Assembly: GCA_040081265.1 (NCBI GenBank)
Contig: JBEBGV010000003.1
Location: forward strand, 85,452 to 149,451
Direction of reading: 5' to 3'
Length of the DNA stretch: 64,000 nt
Source: JBEBGV01 sp040081265
Lineage (GTDB): Bacteria > Acidobacteriota > Vicinamibacteria > Vicinamibacterales > UBA2999
The notes below the pieces were generated by a model that was given only the letters and a program-made list of their open reading frames with translations, had not been told where the DNA came from and searched no databases. Every line of letters starts with the position of its first letter. The first letter of the stretch is position 1. Positions 26,913-38,800 of the stretch are shown here, piece by piece. Both the position numbers and the translations under genes were made by a program.

Positions 26913-27587
26913 TCACTCCTGATCGTCGCCCTCGTCGATGTTGCCGTCGTCGATGTCGACATCGGTGACGGCGGTCTCGTCCGGCAGCGTCGTCGCGATA
27001 TCGTCCCCATCCGGCGCGTTGGCATCGTCGAGATCATCGACCGCATAGATGCGCCCGCCCGATCGTTCCTTGATCGGCCCGCGTACCTTGTGTTCACCCT
27101 GTTGCTTCTTGGCGCCGCGCAGGCGGCGTGGGGGAGCAGGAGGGCCGAAGTTGGCGCTGCGATCGCGTCCACCAGGACCTGCGCCGCCGGGGCCGCCGGG
27201 ACGTGGGCCACCGAAGCCGCCGCCCGATCCCCCCGGACGAGGGCTGCTGTAACCGCCGCCGCCACCGCCACTGAAGCCGCCAGGACCTCCCGGCCGGGGT
27301 GCGTAGCCGCTGCCAGGCGGCCGTGCCGGCGGTCGATCCTCCCGGGCACGCGCCTCGCTGACGGCGAGGCTCCGGCCCATGAACGGCTGGGCGTCGAACC
27401 GCTTGACGACCTCTTCGCCCACGGACCGTTCGGCGAACTCGACGAATGCGAATCCGCGCGGTCGCCCGGTCTCACGATCGACCGGCATGACCACATGTGA
27501 AGGTTCTCCGACGGGAGCGAAGTGACTGCGGAGGTCTGCCTCTGTCGCGCCGTAGGGCAGGTTTCCGATGAACAGACGAACTGACAA
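26913..27587 (-). CDS. RRM RNA-binding protein with Gly/Pro-rich linker and acidic tail
   Basis: 224 residues. One RNA-recognition motif: RNP2 LFIGNL (5-10) and RNP1 RGFAFVEF (44-51). A low-complexity Arg/Gly/Pro/Ser region (about 80-150, with runs such as GGFSGGGGGGYSSPRPGG) and a basic patch KKQQGEHKVRGPIKERSGG follow, then an acidic tail ending DIDDGNIDEGDDQE. Bacterial single-RRM proteins are cold- or stress-linked in cyanobacteria; the role here is unknown. AGAGGGAA precedes the ATG. The gene is 43 bp downstream of gluQ on the same strand. Confidence 0.88.
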   Translation of the reverse strand: MSVRLFIGNLPYGATEADLRSHFAPVGEPSHVVMPVDRETGRPRGFAFVEFAERSVGEEVVKRFDAQPFMGRSLAVSEARAREDRPPARPPGSGYAPRPGGPGGFSGGGGGGYSSPRPGGSGGGFGGPRPGGPGGAGPGGRDRSANFGPPAPPRRLRGAKKQQGEHKVRGPIKERSGGRIYAVDDLDDANAPDGDDIATTLPDETAVTDVDIDDGNIDEGDDQE

Positions 27588-27630
27588 GTGTTCCCTCTAA
27601 GCTAGGACTGCTCGTGGAAGATACAAGCGT

Positions 27631-28512
27631 TCAAATTCTATCCCAGAAGCGACTGACGGCGGTGGCATCGAGTTCCTCTTCCCGGTCTGTCAATCCAGCC
27701 AGGGCGGCGGCCCGACCGAGGACGCGGTCTGCCGTCATGCCGGCCCGGCGAAGCTCGCGGATGCCGGTCACGCCATCGGACTTGCTCAGCTTTTCGCCCC
27801 GGTGGTTGACGATCAGGGGGTGGTGGGCGAAGACCGGCATGGCAGTCCGCCCGAGCAGTCGGGCCAGACGCAGCTGCCGACCCGTCGAATCGAGAAGGTC
27901 CGCCCCTCGGATGACCAGGTTTACCCCCTGCGTCAGGTCGTCTACCGTGACGGCGAACTGGTAGGTCCAGTGCCCATCGCGGTCGAGCACCAGGAGGTCG
28001 CCGCACTGCGCCGCGGGGCTCTGTTGCTGTCGGCCCAGCAGCAGATCGTCGAACGCTTCGCTCCCGGGTGTCATCTCGACGCGGAGGCCGCTGGTGTCGC
28101 CCGCGGTGGCCGCCCTGCTGCGACAGGTCCCGGGGTAGGGACCTGCGCCGATGTCGCGCCGCGAGCAGTCGCACCGATACACGTGCGCAGTGGTCGCGAG
28201 GGTGGCGAGTGCAGTTTCGTAGACATGGGCGCGGTCGCGCTGTCGCAGGACAGGATGCCGCCCCTCGTCAGGAACGAATCCGAGCCAGTCCAGGTCCTCG
28301 AGCACGGCGTCCTCGTACTCCTGGCGGCAGCGGATCCGGTCGTGGTCTTCGATGCGCAGGATGACGCGTGCGCCGAGCGCGCGCGCGATGCCCCAGACGT
28401 AGAGGGCGTTGACCACGTGTCCCAGGTGAAGGTAACCGGTGGGTGAGGGGGCAAAACGCGTCACGAGCGGCGCACCGCCGGGGAGCATGCCGGTAAGATC
28501 CAAGTGACGCAT
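27631..28512 (-). CDS. gluQ: Glutamyl-Q tRNA(Asp) synthetase
   Basis: Activates glutamate and attaches it to queuosine at position 34 of tRNA(Asp). 293 residues, short because it lacks the anticodon-binding domain of GluRS. HIGH-type motif YLHLGH (27-32), KMSKS-type KLSKS (241-245), and the zinc ligands Cys114, Cys116, Tyr126 or nearby, and Cys130 in CDCSRRDIGAGPYPGTC. Divergent from aat across a 30-bp gap. It implies queuosine-modified tRNA in this organism. Confidence 0.93.
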   Translation of the reverse strand: MRHLDLTGMLPGGAPLVTRFAPSPTGYLHLGHVVNALYVWGIARALGARVILRIEDHDRIRCRQEYEDAVLEDLDWLGFVPDEGRHPVLRQRDRAHVYETALATLATTAHVYRCDCSRRDIGAGPYPGTCRSRAATAGDTSGLRVEMTPGSEAFDDLLLGRQQQSPAAQCGDLLVLDRDGHWTYQFAVTVDDLTQGVNLVIRGADLLDSTGRQLRLARLLGRTAMPVFAHHPLIVNHRGEKLSKSDGVTGIRELRRAGMTADRVLGRAAALAGLTDREEELDATAVSRFWDRI

Positions 28513-28542
28513 GACGTGTTCTGATCGTATCGGAGTTGGTGC

Positions 28543-29247
28543 ATGGTGCCCTGGCTGAGCGCCAAGGATCCGTTTCCGCCTGTCGAACGGGCGCTGGCCG
28601 AACCGAACGGTCTACTCGCCGCCGGTGGCGATCTGTCGAGTGGGCGCCTCCTCGATGCGTACGCGCACGGGATCTTCCCGTGGTTCAACGAGCATGATCC
28701 GGTGCTGTGGTGGAGTCCCGATCCCCGGATGGTGCTGTTTGTCAACGAACTGCGCGTGTCGCGTTCGCTGCGCAAGGTTCTTCGTTCGGGGAAGTTCACG
28801 GTCACCCTGGATGAGGCGTTTGAATCCGTGATGCAGGGCTGTGCGGCGCCACGCTCGCAGCAGGACGGCACGTGGATCACCGACGACATGCTCGACGCCT
28901 ACACGGACCTGGCGGCGGGCGGGTTTGCCCACTCCGTGGAAGTCTGGGCCGACGGCGCACTGGCAGGCGGACTGTACGGCGTCGCGCTCGGCCGGATGTT
29001 CTTCGGCGAATCCATGTTCACGCGGGTGACCGATGCGTCGAAGGTGGCGTTCACCCTGCTGGTGCGCCAGCTGCAGCGCTGGAATTTCGAGGTGATCGAC
29101 TGCCAGATGGCGACCGCCCACCTGGCGTCGCTGGGGGCCAGGGAGATACGGCGCCCCGAATTTCAGGGCCTGGTTCAGCGTCTTGTCCGCGAGCCAGCTG
29201 TGCCGCCACCGTGGCGAATTGACGCCGACCTCCTTGAAACCGCCTGA
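28543..29247 (+). CDS. aat: Leucyl/phenylalanyl-tRNA-protein transferase
   Basis: Adds Leu or Phe from aminoacyl-tRNA to proteins with N-terminal Lys or Arg, marking them for ClpS/ClpAP. 234 residues, usual size. GLLAAGGDLSSGRLLDAYAHGIFPWF near the N-terminus, WWSPDPRMVL, SVEVW and the core GGLYGVALGRMFFGESMFTR are hallmark segments. It heads aat-clpS-clpA-pdxH. The context makes a complete N-degron module. Confidence 0.95.
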   Translation: MVPWLSAKDPFPPVERALAEPNGLLAAGGDLSSGRLLDAYAHGIFPWFNEHDPVLWWSPDPRMVLFVNELRVSRSLRKVLRSGKFTVTLDEAFESVMQGCAAPRSQQDGTWITDDMLDAYTDLAAGGFAHSVEVWADGALAGGLYGVALGRMFFGESMFTRVTDASKVAFTLLVRQLQRWNFEVIDCQMATAHLASLGAREIRRPEFQGLVQRLVREPAVPPPWRIDADLLETA

Positions 29248-29248
29248 G

Positions 29249-29254
29249 TACAAT
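29249..29254 (+). promoter_or_regulatory. -10-like element TACAAT just before clpS
   Basis: TACAAT ends seven bases before the clpS ATG, overlapping the aat stop region. It could start a leaderless clpS-clpA transcript inside the operon. No -35 is visible. Confidence 0.35.
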
Positions 29255-29261
29255 TGACGTC

Positions 29262-29590
29262 ATGGGCGATCCCTCGACTCGAGAGCAGACGCGCACCGAG
29301 GCGCGCCCTCAGGCGGAGTTGCAGCGTCCTAGGATGTGGAAGGTGCTGCTGCACAACGACGACTACACCACCCAGGAGTTTGTGGTGTGGGTCCTCGAGA
29401 CGGTGTTTCGCAAGCCGCGCGGCGAGGCGTATTCGATCATGATGAACGTGCACCGCTCGGGTCTGGGTCTGGCGGGTGTCTACACCCATGACGTCGCCTC
29501 GACCAAGATCACCTCGACCAAGCAGCTCGCCGAACAGCACGAGTATCCGCTGCTTGTCACCATGGAACCCGAAGAGGAGGGAGACCGAGG

Positions 29591-29594
<4 letters not shown>
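29262..29594 (+). CDS. clpS: ClpS adaptor of the N-end rule
   Basis: 110 residues. Recognises N-terminal Leu, Phe, Trp or Tyr and hands substrates to ClpA. The core WKVLLHNDDYTTQEFVVWVL contains the binding-pocket ND-D residues; MMNVHRSGLGLAGVYTHDVA follows. Its last codon overlaps the clpA start (ATGA), so translation is coupled and adaptor and unfoldase are made together. Confidence 0.97.
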
Positions 29595-31830
<2,236 letters not shown>

Positions 31831-31834
<4 letters not shown>

Positions 31835-32478
31835 ACCGCGACGTGCCACTGCCTGATCTCCGGCGGGACTATGAGGGCGCTCCGCTCGACGAGGGGACCG
31901 CAGACGCGGATCCCTTCCGCCAGTTCGAGCGCTGGTTCGACGAGGCCCGCGAGCAGGAACTCGACCCCACCGCAATGGCGCTGTCGACGGTGGACGGAGC
32001 AGGCCACCCCGCGGTGCGGATGGTGCTGCTCAAAGGGCTCGACGCCAGGGGATTTGTCTTCTTCACCAACTACGAGAGTCGCAAGGGACGCGAGCTGGCT
32101 GGGAACCCTCGCGCCAGCATCCTGTTCTACTGGGCTTCACTCCATCGGCAGGTGCGTATCGAGGGGGTGACCGAGCGCGTCGCCGCCGCCGAATCGGACG
32201 CCTACTTTGCGTCGCGCCCTCCCGAAAGCCGCCTGGCCGCGCTGGCGTCGCCTCAGAGCCAGATTCTCGACAGTCGGCGAGCCCTCGACGAGAGATATGC
32301 CCGTGCGCTCGAGCGCTTTCCAGGCGCCCAGATGCCGCGTCCCCAGTTCTGGGGCGGATACCGCCTGATCCCGGACACCATCGAGTTCTGGCAGGGACGA
32401 CCCAGCCGACTTCACGATCGGCTGCGGTACCAGCGCGAATCCGACGGCTTATGGGCCCGGGTGCGTCTCGCGCCCTGA
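31831..32478 (+). CDS. pdxH: Pyridoxamine/pyridoxine 5'-phosphate oxidase
   Basis: FMN enzyme making pyridoxal 5'-phosphate. 215 residues from TTG 31831, or 211 from GTG 31843. DPTAMALSTVDGAGHPAVRMVLLKG, FVFFTNYESRKGREL and the C-terminal PQFWGGYRLIPDTIEFWQGRPSRLHDR are diagnostic. It overlaps the clpA stop. The link to the N-degron genes is probably only positional, though several PLP enzymes (speA, thrC, aminotransferase) are near. A short hairpin ACGACGC/GCGTCGT follows at 32504-32526. Confidence 0.93.
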
Positions 32479-32565
32479 CACAGCTTCTGCTACAGTCTGC
32501 TCCACGACGCACGTCACGCGCGTCGTTCCGGATACCCGGTCACGATGGTCGGGACAGGTGGACTG

Positions 32566-35500
32566 ATGACTCACGCACGTGCTCTTCTGGTCTTTTCGTC
32601 GGCGTCCGCCGACGCACGTCTCCACGCCGCCCACTCCGCACTCGCCCCGGTCGCTCAGCATCCCCGCATCACTATCATTGGTGCGTCTCGGGGTGCTGCC
32701 GACGATTTCGCGCGGCGGCTGGCGTCTGAGGCGGCTTCGACCTTCGGCATTGCCCGCTTCAGCCTGACGCAGTTCGCCGCCAGGACGGCCCTGCTCACCC
32801 TCGCTCGACAGGGATCGACGCCGTCCACCTCGCTGGTGACCGAAGCCGTCTCCACTCGGGCGGCGTTCGATGCGGCGCAGGCTGCTACGCTCGGGTACTT
32901 CGGCGCCGTGGCCCGCACACCGGGCTTTCCCCGAGCGCTCGCCCGGACACTGGGCGAGCTGCGGGGCGCGGACCTGAATGCGACGGCCGTGCAGCCGGTG
33001 TCGCGGGTTGGCGCCGACCTCGCGCGCCTGCTCGAGCACTTCGAGCGCGCGATCGCCGACGCCGGAACATCGGATCGCGCGCATCTGTTCCAGGTCGCGA
33101 CGATGTGTCTGCTGTCGAGCCATCCGGGTGGCACGTTCGTGCTGCTGGATGTGCCTGTTCTCGATCGTGTCGAACGTCGACTGGTCGAGGCTATCCTCGG
33201 CGGCGCCACAACGGTCGTAGCCACGATCCCGCCCGGTGATGACACCGAGGCGATGTTTCTCTCACAAGGCGCGACGATCGATCCGGGGCCTGACGAGAGT
33301 GACGGAGACCTCGCGCGCCTCCGCCGCTATCTGTTCGTGGCCGATGCGACGCCCGGACGCCGGACACTCGACGGGTCCCTCGAGCTGTTCTCTGCGCCGG
33401 GCGAAGGGCGTGAGGCAGTCGAAATTGCGCGGCGGGTCATGCGGGAGGCGAAGCGCGGAGTGAGGTTCGACGAGATGGCGATCCTCGTGCGAGCTCCGCA
33501 CTCGTACTTCGGGTTGCTCGAGCACGCCATGGCTCGCGCGGGAATTCCCGTCTGGTTCGATCACGGTACGCGTCGCCCTCATCCAGCGGGAAGAGCGTTT
33601 CTCGCCCTGCTGGCCTGTGCTGCCGACCGTGTGTCGGCGGTGCGCTTTGCGGAGTATCTGTCGCTTGGACAGGTGCCTGGTGATGGCACCGGTGACAAGA
33701 CGTGGAATGAGCCGGAGGACGAGGTGTCCTGGCGGCAGCCGGAGCGAGCGGACGACGAACTCGAACTCGAGGCGGTCGAGTCGCGACGCGATCCCGCTGA
33801 CATGACCGCGCCCGTGATTGCCGGAACGTTACGGGCACCCTGGCGCTGGGAGTCGCTGATCGTTGACGCGCGGGTAATCGGCGGGGGCGGGGCACGATGG
33901 CAACGCCGATTCGAGGGGCATCGCCGGGAACTCACGCGGCGGCTGGTCGACGCAGAGAAGGACGAGGGCGCACCGGAGTCTGAGAGCGCTGCCGGCCGCG
34001 CTATCAGGGCCACACTCGATCAGCTGGTGCATCTCGAGCGTTTTGCGCTGCCCATTGTCGAGACACTCGAGCGGTGGTCGGTGGCGGCGACCTGGGGTGA
34101 ATGGCTCGATCGTCTGCTGAGCCTTGCACCGCGAGTGTTGTCCCGCCCGGCATCGGTCCTGCGCGTCCTCGGCGAACTGCGGCCGATGGCCGGCGTCGGC
34201 CCGGTTCAGCTCGACGAGGTCAGGCGGGTCCTTGCCGACCGGCTGCTGACCGTCGAGGCCCAGCCGCCCTCGAGGCGCTATGGGCGCGTCTTTGTGGGCA
34301 CGCCCCATCAGGTGCGCGGTCGTCACTTCAGGGTCGTGTTCGTTCCTGGTCTCGCCGAGCGTCTCTTTCCGCAGAAGCCGCGCGAGGACCCGCTGCTGCT
34401 CGACACCCTGCGTCTCTCGCTCGCGTCCGATCTGTCCACCGAAACACGACGCATCGCGACCGAACGACAGTTCCTGCGGCTGGCGGTAGGCGCCGCATCC
34501 GAGCGTCTCTGCGTCTCGTACCCGCGCCTCGAGATCAGCGAGGCCCGCGCCAGGGTCCCGTCGTTCTATGCCCTCGACCTTCTGAGGGCCGCCACCGGCG
34601 AGATTCCATCCCACGAGCGACTCCAGGACGACGCCCGCAAGGCGGGGGGAGCGATGCTCGCGTGGCCAGCGCCCTCGGACCCTCGCGTGGCGATCGATGA
34701 CATGGAGCACGACCTGGCGGTGGTCCGTCGTCTGCTCGATGACCGTTCGCCTGAATCGGTCCGGGGGCATGCGCACTATCTGCTGAGCATGAGCGAGCCT
34801 CTCCGGCGCTCGGTCATCGAGCGGTGGCGGCGCGGGCGTGATGACTGGTCGCCGGCCGATGGCCTGATGCGCGTCACGGCGTCGACGTCGGACGCGTTGG
34901 CCGCCAGCAGGTTGACGTCGCGCGCCTACTCGCTGTCCGCGCTTCAGCGGTTTGCGGCCTGTCCATACCAGTTCGTGTTGTCGGCGATCTTCAAGCTTCA
35001 GCCGCTCGAGGAGCCGGCACCGCTCGAGCGCATGGATCCGATGACGCGTGGCAGTCTCGTGCACGAAGTGATGGCCCAGCTCATGCGGGAGCTTCGGGAG
35101 CAACGGGCACTTCCCCTGTCAGCGACCTCCGTGCCTGCGGCGGCGAGGCGTCTCGATGCGGTGATCGATCGGGTAGCCGGACGTGCCCGGGAGGAACTGG
35201 CGCCCGCCATCGATCGCGTCTGGTCTGACGACGTCGCGTCCATGCGTCGCGACCTTCACGGGTGGCTCGCGCGGATGGCCGGTGAGGCCGACTGGGTGCC
35301 CACCTACTTCGAGTACGGCTTTGGCCGGATTCCAGGTGAGCGTGATCCCGCCAGCTCGCCCGAGCCGGTCGAACTCGATGGCGGCTTCTCGTTGCGAGGG
35401 GCCATCGACCTGATCGAAACGCACGCGACCAGCGGTGAACTGCGCGTGACCGACTACAAGACTGGCCGCGTGCCAGACAGGCTTGCCGGTCTCGTAACCG

Positions 35501-35838
35501 GCGGAGGCCGTGTGCTCCAGCCGCTGCTCTATGCGCTGGCCGCCGAACGTGCGTTGGGGCAACCGGCGCGCGAAGGGCGATTGTTCTACTGCACGACAAC
35601 CGGAAGTTTTGTTTCCCATCACGTGCGGCTCGACGACAGTACCCGCCGGGCCGGGAGCGAGGTGCTCGAAATCATCGATCGTGCGGTTTCGACGGGCACC
35701 CTGATGGCCGCGCCGGCCGACCGGGCGTGCGAGCACTGCGACTTCACCGCCGTCTGTGGTTCGGAGGTGGCCAGGCGCGTTGAGCACAAGAAGCAGCGCC
35801 CGCTGGCCGATCTTGTCGAACTGAGGAGCCGCAAGTGA
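32566..35838 (+). CDS. addB: AddB-like subunit: PD-(D/E)XK nuclease with iron-sulfur cysteines
   Basis: About 1090 residues. Works with the next gene product in double-strand break processing. The C-terminal RecB-type nuclease is clear: LRGAIDLIE and VTDYKTGRVP. A cysteine in FAACPYQFVL (about 800) and three in CEHCDFTAVCG (about 1055) match the split 4Fe-4S arrangement of AddB. At the N-terminus a normal Walker A is absent; the equivalent reads IIGASRGAADDF, so it is probably not an ATPase. FVGTPHQVRGRHFRVVFVPGLAERLFP is the helicase-like motif region. Start ATG 32566 (MTHARALLVFSS) with GGTGG upstream; an earlier ATG at 32545 exists. Confidence 0.87.
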   Translation: MTHARALLVFSSASADARLHAAHSALAPVAQHPRITIIGASRGAADDFARRLASEAASTFGIARFSLTQFAARTALLTLARQGSTPSTSLVTEAVSTRAAFDAAQAATLGYFGAVARTPGFPRALARTLGELRGADLNATAVQPVSRVGADLARLLEHFERAIADAGTSDRAHLFQVATMCLLSSHPGGTFVLLDVPVLDRVERRLVEAILGGATTVVATIPPGDDTEAMFLSQGATIDPGPDESDGDLARLRRYLFVADATPGRRTLDGSLELFSAPGEGREAVEIARRVMREAKRGVRFDEMAILVRAPHSYFGLLEHAMARAGIPVWFDHGTRRPHPAGRAFLALLACAADRVSAVRFAEYLSLGQVPGDGTGDKTWNEPEDEVSWRQPERADDELELEAVESRRDPADMTAPVIAGTLRAPWRWESLIVDARVIGGGGARWQRRFEGHRRELTRRLVDAEKDEGAPESESAAGRAIRATLDQLVHLERFALPIVETLERWSVAATWGEWLDRLLSLAPRVLSRPASVLRVLGELRPMAGVGPVQLDEVRRVLADRLLTVEAQPPSRRYGRVFVGTPHQVRGRHFRVVFVPGLAERLFPQKPREDPLLLDTLRLSLASDLSTETRRIATERQFLRLAVGAASERLCVSYPRLEISEARARVPSFYALDLLRAATGEIPSHERLQDDARKAGGAMLAWPAPSDPRVAIDDMEHDLAVVRRLLDDRSPESVRGHAHYLLSMSEPLRRSVIERWRRGRDDWSPADGLMRVTASTSDALAASRLTSRAYSLSALQRFAACPYQFVLSAIFKLQPLEEPAPLERMDPMTRGSLVHEVMAQLMRELREQRALPLSATSVPAAARRLDAVIDRVAGRAREELAPAIDRVWSDDVASMRRDLHGWLARMAGEADWVPTYFEYGFGRIPGERDPASSPEPVELDGGFSLRGAIDLIETHATSGELRVTDYKTGRVPDRLAGLVTGGGRVLQPLLYALAAERALGQPAREGRLFYCTTTGSFVSHHVRLDDSTRRAGSEVLEIIDRAVSTGTLMAAPADRACEHCDFTAVCGSEVARRVEHKKQRPLADLVELRSRK

Positions 35839-38800
35839 GCGCCCCGCTGTCGATCTCGGACGCGCGTGCCCGCGAGATCATCGCCGGACACCTCGACCAG
35901 ACGCTCATCGTCGAGGCGGCCGCAGGGACAGGCAAGACCACCGAGCTGGTGCATCGAATCATCGGCGTCATCGGTCAGGGCCTGGCTGAGATGCGGGGCA
36001 TCGTCGCCGTGACGTTTACGGAGAAGGCGGCAGGAGAACTGCGGCTTCGACTGCGGCAACGGCTCGAACAGGAAACGCGGAAGGCCGCACCCGAGCAGGC
36101 CCTGCGCTTCGAGCGCGCCGTCCAGACGCTCGAAGAAGCGCACGTCAGCACGATCCACGGTTTCTGCGCCGACCTCCTCCGCGAGCGTCCGGTCGAGGCT
36201 CGCGTCGACCCGCTGTTCCGTGTGCTGACCGAGAGCCAGGCGAACCGTCTCTTGTCTGAGACCTTCGAGCTCTGGCTGCGGGCGAATCTCGAGACGCCTC
36301 CAGAAGGTGTCCGCCGTTCGCTGCGGCGTGCCAGCCGCTGGTCATTCGGGCAGGAAGGGGACGGCCCCGTTGAGCGCCTTCGCAGGGCGGCAATTGATCT
36401 GAATCAGTGGCGCGACTTCCGGGCTCCCTGGCGGCGCGACGCCTTCGACAGGAACGCCGCGATTGCCCGGCTGGTCGATCTCGTCCATGCACTGGCCGAC
36501 GTCACCGCTTGTGCCACCTCTCATCGAGACAATCTCTTTGCCGACAGCGCCCCGGTCAGGGCGTTGAGCGACGAGATCCGCCGGGGCGCCTCGGACGGCC
36601 TTCCGCACGACGACGATGGCCTGGAGAGCCGGCTGGTTGAGCTCTCGCGCAATCGCGACTGGCTCCGCGCGCGGAAGGGGTCCGGCGCTCAGTTTGCGCC
36701 AGGCATCCCGAGGATTGGTGTGCTCGAGGCACGGGACGGGCTGATCGGCGCCTTGCACGACTTTCGTGTTCAGGCGGACGCGGACCTCGCCGCCACGTTG
36801 CACACGGAACTGCTGGAGTGCCTTGACGAATACGAGCGTCGCAAGGAGGCCGAGGGCGCGCTCGATTTCCTCGACCTGCTGGTTCGAGCCCGCGACCTCG
36901 TGCGCCGTGATGGTGAGGTACGGGAGCACTTCCAGCAGCGTTTTACCCGCATCTTTGTCGACGAGTTTCAGGACACCGATCCGATTCAGGCAGAGCTGCT
37001 CCTGCTCCTGGCGGCAGACGATCCACGGCAAACGGTGTCCACGTCGGTCCTCCCGGTGCCCGGGAAGCTGTTTGTGGTCGGCGATCCCAAGCAGTCGATC
37101 TACCGCTTCCGTCGCGCCGATCTGGCGGTGTACCGGCAGGTGTGCGGGCAACTCGAGAACGCCGGCGCGATCCGTGTCGAGCTGCGACGGAGCTTTCGCA
37201 GCCTGCCAGCCATTCAGCGCTTCGTCAACGCGGCGTTCGCACTGGTGATGGACGGCAGCCTTGCACGTGAACAGGCACGCTATGTGGCGCTCGAGAGTGT
37301 TCGCGACGAGCCCGACAGCCAGCCTGCTGTCGTCGCCTTACCTGTTCCGAAGCCCTATGGTCCGCGCGCGGTCAGCGCTACCGCGATCGAGGCCTCTCTG
37401 CCTGAGGCCACCGGGGCCTTCATCGACTGGCTCATCTCCGACAGTGGGTGGACGGTGACCGAGCGTCAGGGCGAGACGTCGGAACGGGTCAAGATCGCCG
37501 CGAGGCACATTTGCATCCTGTTTCGACGCTTCGTCAGCTACGGCGAAGACGTGACCCGACCGTACCTGGACGCACTCGAAGCGCGCGGCGTGTCGCACCT
37601 GCTCGTCGGAGGCCGTGCGTTTCACGCGCGCGAGGAAATCGACACCCTCCGCGCAGCGCTGATGGCGATCGAGTGGCCAGACGACCAGCTGTCAGTGTTC
37701 GCGACCCTGCGCGGCGCTCTCTTCGCAATCGGCGACGAAGAACTGCTCGAGTATCACCATCTGGGCGGACGGTTCCATCCCTTCAGCCCCGCGATCGAGA
37801 TGCCCGGACGCCTCGGGCCGGTTCGTGAGGCGCTCGATTTCCTGGCCGACCTGCACCGGGGGCGTAATCGACGCTCGGTGGCCGACACGATCACCTCGCT
37901 GCTTTCGGCGACCAGGGCCCATGTCGGGATCGTGCTCAGACCCAATGGCGAGCAGGCGCTGGCGAACATCCTTCACGTAGCCGAGCTGGCGCGGCAGTAC
38001 GAGATTGAGGGCGGCATGTCGTTTCGCGGCTTCGTGGACTCGCTTCGCGCCGAGGCGGCGGACGCCCGGTCTGCCGAGGCACCGATTCTTGAAGAGGGCA
38101 GCGATGGCGTCCGCCTGATGACGGTGCACAAGGCGAAAGGGCTAGAGTTCCCGGTGGTGATCCTCGCCGACATCACCGCGAGGCTGGCTCCCTGGGAGGC
38201 CAGCCGTGTGGTCGACGCCAGTCAGGAACTGTGCGCCTTGCGGCTTGGCGGCTGCGCGCCGAGCGACCTCGTCGATCGGCAGGAAGATGAACGCGGCCGG
38301 GAGCAGGCAGAAGGCGAGCGCCTCGCCTACGTGGCGGCCACTCGCGCCCGTGACCTGCTGGTCGTGGCCGGCGTGGGCGATGGACCCTGGGAATCCAGCT
38401 GGGTGTCTCCCCTCAACCAGGCCCTCTATCCACCGACCGCCATGCGTCGACAGCCGGTCCAGGGGACGGGCTGTCCGGTGTTCTCGAGCAAGGACACGGT
38501 GCTCAGCCGACCCGATGGCGACCCTGCGGGTATCACCACTGTCGCGCCAGGCGAGTACCGCCTCGGCGAGGGTGCGAATCAGTATTCAGTCGTGTGGTGG
38601 TCTCCAGAGCCACAGGTGCTCCCGCTCGACGCTCCACCCACATTCGGCCTGCGCCGTGAGGACCTGGTCGTCAAGGACGTGCCGCCAGCGACGGTCCAAC
38701 GGTATCTCGACGACTACCGAGCGTGGGACCGTGAAAAGGCCGACGCCATCGCCCGTGCTGCGGTGCCCACGCACGTTGTGCGCACGGCCACCGAGATGTC

